Of a stretch of 64,000 nucleotides of DNA, positions 60,754 to 64,000 are shown in pieces. The stretch covers positions 620,001 to 684,000 of the forward strand of contig NZ_CP097463.1 of assembly GCF_027247405.1 (NCBI RefSeq), read 5' to 3'. Each line of letters opens with the position of its first letter. The stretch's first letter is position 1. A program made the position numbers and the translations under genes. The DNA is from Jatrophihabitans cynanchi (GTDB lineage: Bacteria > Actinomycetota > Actinomycetes > Mycobacteriales > Jatrophihabitantaceae). The notes under the pieces were generated by a model that was not told the origin of the DNA, made no database searches, and saw nothing but the letters and a program-made list of their open reading frames with translations.

Positions 60754-63003
60754 TCAGGCCCGCAGCAGTTCGGCCTCGATGTCGGGACGGCGTTCTCGCG
60801 GTACCGGGGCGCCGTCCCGCGTCGTCACGTAGAACGCGTCCACCACCGCGCCGGCGAGCGAGGACACCCGCGCCGACCGCACATCCAGCTGGCAGCGTTC
60901 CAGGGCCGCGGTCACGCGGCACAGCAGCCCGAGCGAGTCGTCGGCGCGGTACTCCAGCACGGTGGCGTCGGTCGCCTCGTCGTCGAACCAGTGCACGGTC
61001 GGCGCGGGCCGCGCGGCGGCCGCCGGCCTGGCGTAGGAACGCTCCTTGACCCTGAGCCGCTCGGCCAGCCCGGTGTCCCCGGACAGGACGCGCGTCAGCT
61101 CGGCGCGCACCCGGCTCGCTTCGGGCATCGTCCCGAAGCGCGGTTCCACCGCGAACGTGTTCACCGCCATCCCCGCGTGGGTGCGGATCGAGGCGGACCG
61201 CACGTCGAGCAGGTGCAGCGCGAGCACCCCGGCCGTGCGGTACAGCACGCCGACCCCGTCCGCGGCCGCGACGACCACCTCGGACGGGCGCACCAGCACC
61301 GCCAATTCGCCGGCTTCGGCCAGCGCGCGCCGCTCATCGTCGAGCTCGGCGACCGGCTCCGGTGGTGCACCGCGGAGGACGGCGTGGGCGCGGCGCACCA
61401 GGTCCGCGACCAGCCCGGCCTTCCAGTCGCTCCAGGCCGCGGGGCCGGTGGCCGCGGCATCGGCGATCGCCAGCGCGTGCAGCAGGTCCAGCAACCCGGC
61501 CGACCCGGCTACCGCGGCGGTGACGATGCCGAGCGTCGCCGGGTCGTCCAGGTCGCGGCGGGTCGCCGTGTCCGGCAGCAGCAGGTGATGGCGGGCCAGC
61601 GCGGCGATCACCGCGACGTCCGCCGCGGCGAAACCCATCCGCAGCGCGATCGTCGTGGCCAGTTCGGCACCCGCGGCCGAGTGATCACCCGGCCGGCCCT
61701 TGCCGATGTCGTGCAGCAGCGCGCCCACCAGCAGCAGGTCCGGGCGCGACACCGAACGGGTCAGTGCTGCGGCCCGCGCCGCCGTCTCCAGCAGGTGCCG
61801 ATCGACGGTGAACCGGTGCAGCGGATTGTGCTGGGCCCGGAACCGCACCGCCGACCACTCCGGCACGAGCGGTTCGAGCAGCCCGGCCAGGTCGAGCGAC
61901 TCGAGCACCGGGACGGCCGCCGGGCCGGTGCCGAGCAGGGCAAGGAAGTCCGCGCGCAGCTGGTCCGGCCACGGCTCGGGCGGCGCCGGCGTCTCGGTGG
62001 CCAGCCGGCCGAGCGTGAACTCGGACAGGGGCAGCGTGGCCTCTGCTGCGGCCCGCGCCGCCCGCAGCACCAGCCCTGGGTCGGTCGCGGGTTTGGCGTC
62101 GCGAGCCAGTACCACCTCGCCGTCCTGCGCGACGACGTCGCGGGCCAGCCCGACCCGGCTCGGCGCACGGGGCGCCCGGCCGAACCTGCGGCGCGGCAGT
62201 GGCTGGGACCGGACGAGGGCGGCGTCCAGGCTGTGCGCGAGTACTCGCGCGGCCCTGTTCACCCGCCGCAGCACCTCCTCACCGGACGCCGCGCCGAGCC
62301 CGAGCGCCTCGCCCACGCCGTCCTGTTCCTGCAGGCGCAGCACGTCGTCGGCGCGGCCGGCGCGGCGATGCAGCTCGCCGCGGACGTCGAGCAGCGTCGT
62401 GTGCGCCTCGCGGGCAGCGTCCGAGACATCCACGAGCTGGGCGAGCGCGAGCGCCTGCAGCGCCTGCCCGTCGCGCAGCCCGCCGCGCGAGTCCTTCAGA
62501 TCGGGTTCGAGCAAGAAGGCGGCCTCGCCGCCGAGAGCGGCGCGCCCGTCCGCCTGCTCACGCAGTTCGCCCACGCGGGTCGGCGCGCTCGCCCGCCAGG
62601 CGTCCAGCACCCGCGTGCGGACGGCGGCGGTGAGCGCCTCCTCCCCCGCCACATGCCGGAGGGCGAGCATGCCGAGCAGGGCCTTCAGGTCGGTGCGGGC
62701 CACCTTGACCGCCTCGTCCGCGGTGCGCACCGAGTGGTCCAGCCCGACGCCGCTGTCCCAGATCGGGTACCAGATGCGCTCGGCAAGATCGGGCAGCCCG
62801 CCCACCCGTCCGTCGTGCAACAGCAGCAGGTCCAGGTCCGAGCCCGGCACCACTTCGCGCCGGCCCAGGCTGCCGATCGCGGCGAGCGCAACGCCACCGT
62901 AGGGCAGCGGCAGGTCCGCCAGCATGGTGCGCAGCCAGTCGTCGTACGCATCGGCCAGCGCCGCTCGCAGCCGGACGCCGACGAGTCCGGGCCGGCGCAG
63001 CAC
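60754..63003 (-). CDS. glnD: [Protein-PII] uridylyltransferase / PII-modifying enzyme
   Basis: 749 residues from GTG 63003 (GAGGT upstream). Nucleotidyltransferase motif GSLGRREVVPGSDLDLLLLH at about 50-70, GlnD-linker region, HD domain (HRFTVDRHLLET, LLVGALLHDIGKGRPGDHS, ARHHLL) and two ACT domains (around 600 and 690; VLEYRADDSLGLLCRVTAAL). It adds and removes a nucleotide on PII according to glutamine. In actinobacteria the product is often adenylylated PII. It starts 25 bases after glnK. Confidence 0.94.
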   Translation of the reverse strand: MLRRPGLVGVRLRAALADAYDDWLRTMLADLPLPYGGVALAAIGSLGRREVVPGSDLDLLLLHDGRVGGLPDLAERIWYPIWDSGVGLDHSVRTADEAVKVARTDLKALLGMLALRHVAGEEALTAAVRTRVLDAWRASAPTRVGELREQADGRAALGGEAAFLLEPDLKDSRGGLRDGQALQALALAQLVDVSDAAREAHTTLLDVRGELHRRAGRADDVLRLQEQDGVGEALGLGAASGEEVLRRVNRAARVLAHSLDAALVRSQPLPRRRFGRAPRAPSRVGLARDVVAQDGEVVLARDAKPATDPGLVLRAARAAAEATLPLSEFTLGRLATETPAPPEPWPDQLRADFLALLGTGPAAVPVLESLDLAGLLEPLVPEWSAVRFRAQHNPLHRFTVDRHLLETAARAAALTRSVSRPDLLLVGALLHDIGKGRPGDHSAAGAELATTIALRMGFAAADVAVIAALARHHLLLPDTATRRDLDDPATLGIVTAAVAGSAGLLDLLHALAIADAAATGPAAWSDWKAGLVADLVRRAHAVLRGAPPEPVAELDDERRALAEAGELAVLVRPSEVVVAAADGVGVLYRTAGVLALHLLDVRSASIRTHAGMAVNTFAVEPRFGTMPEASRVRAELTRVLSGDTGLAERLRVKERSYARPAAAARPAPTVHWFDDEATDATVLEYRADDSLGLLCRVTAALERCQLDVRSARVSSLAGAVVDAFYVTTRDGAPVPRERRPDIEAELLRA

Positions 63004-63028
63004 GCCGGCCCGGACCTCGCCCAGTGAC

Positions 63029-64000
<972 letters not shown>

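Overview
This is a GC-rich chromosomal window from an actinobacterium. The evidence is the PdtaR/ANTAR regulator, the F420-dependent PPOX-family protein, the SigF-like and ECF41-like promoter motifs, frequent GTG/TTG starts, and gene order. The right half contains pyk, tesB, pdtaR, polA, rpsA and coaE, which lie close together in mycobacteria as well. I cannot name the genus; a Frankiales-like or Jatrophihabitans-like soil or plant-associated organism would fit, but that is a guess.

Layout. Positions 1-8.6 kb hold two acidic repeat-bearing unknown proteins, an ECF41-type sigma factor with its divergent carboxymuconolactone-decarboxylase target, and a membrane/lipid cluster: DUF1206, PAP2, phospholipase D-like, PAP2, SRPBCC and VOC proteins. 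8.6-23.4 kb is a worn accessory region. It has the relic of a kdpFABC operon, two DHA2-type MFS exporters, a hydrolase/TetR pair, a VIT1-type transporter, a damaged arsR/CDF locus in front of two CDF zinc-type transporters, a PadR/HAAS pair, and broken VOC, epimerase and S53-peptidase genes. It also has an AraC regulator and a SHOCT/cupredoxin pair, the latter close to two CsoR-like operators. 23.4-29.6 kb is a secreted glycosidase pair (GH27 alpha-galactosidase and GH35 beta-galactosidase), each ending in a related NPCBM domain.

From 30.2 kb the window becomes core genome: a tRNA Gly-Cys-Val cluster, coaE, rpsA, a methyltransferase, a FAS1 lipoprotein with a DUF3068 protein, a flippase-like membrane protein, polA, a GNAT protein and the complete branched-chain amino-acid ABC operon livK-H-M-G-F. 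Then come pdtaR, an unusual Leu(CAA)-anticodon tRNA, a MerR gene with a polysaccharide-export ABC pair, a group II decarboxylase, and pyk-tesB. The right end is nitrogen assimilation: gltB, then amt-glnK-glnD separated from it by a berberine-bridge-like flavin oxidase. gltD is not beside gltB.

The points most worth following are: the deletion scar that joins arsR head-to-head with an orphan CDF C-terminal domain; the kdp relic; the class I tRNA with a Leu anticodon; a dispersed intergenic repeat built of four AGTGGCG cores in ++-- order; three GTACGA repeats with exact 10-bp period in front of gltB; and the CsoR-like boxes at an MFS exporter. I did not find a CRISPR array, an insertion sequence, an integrase, or a clear new multi-gene defence or biosynthetic system.
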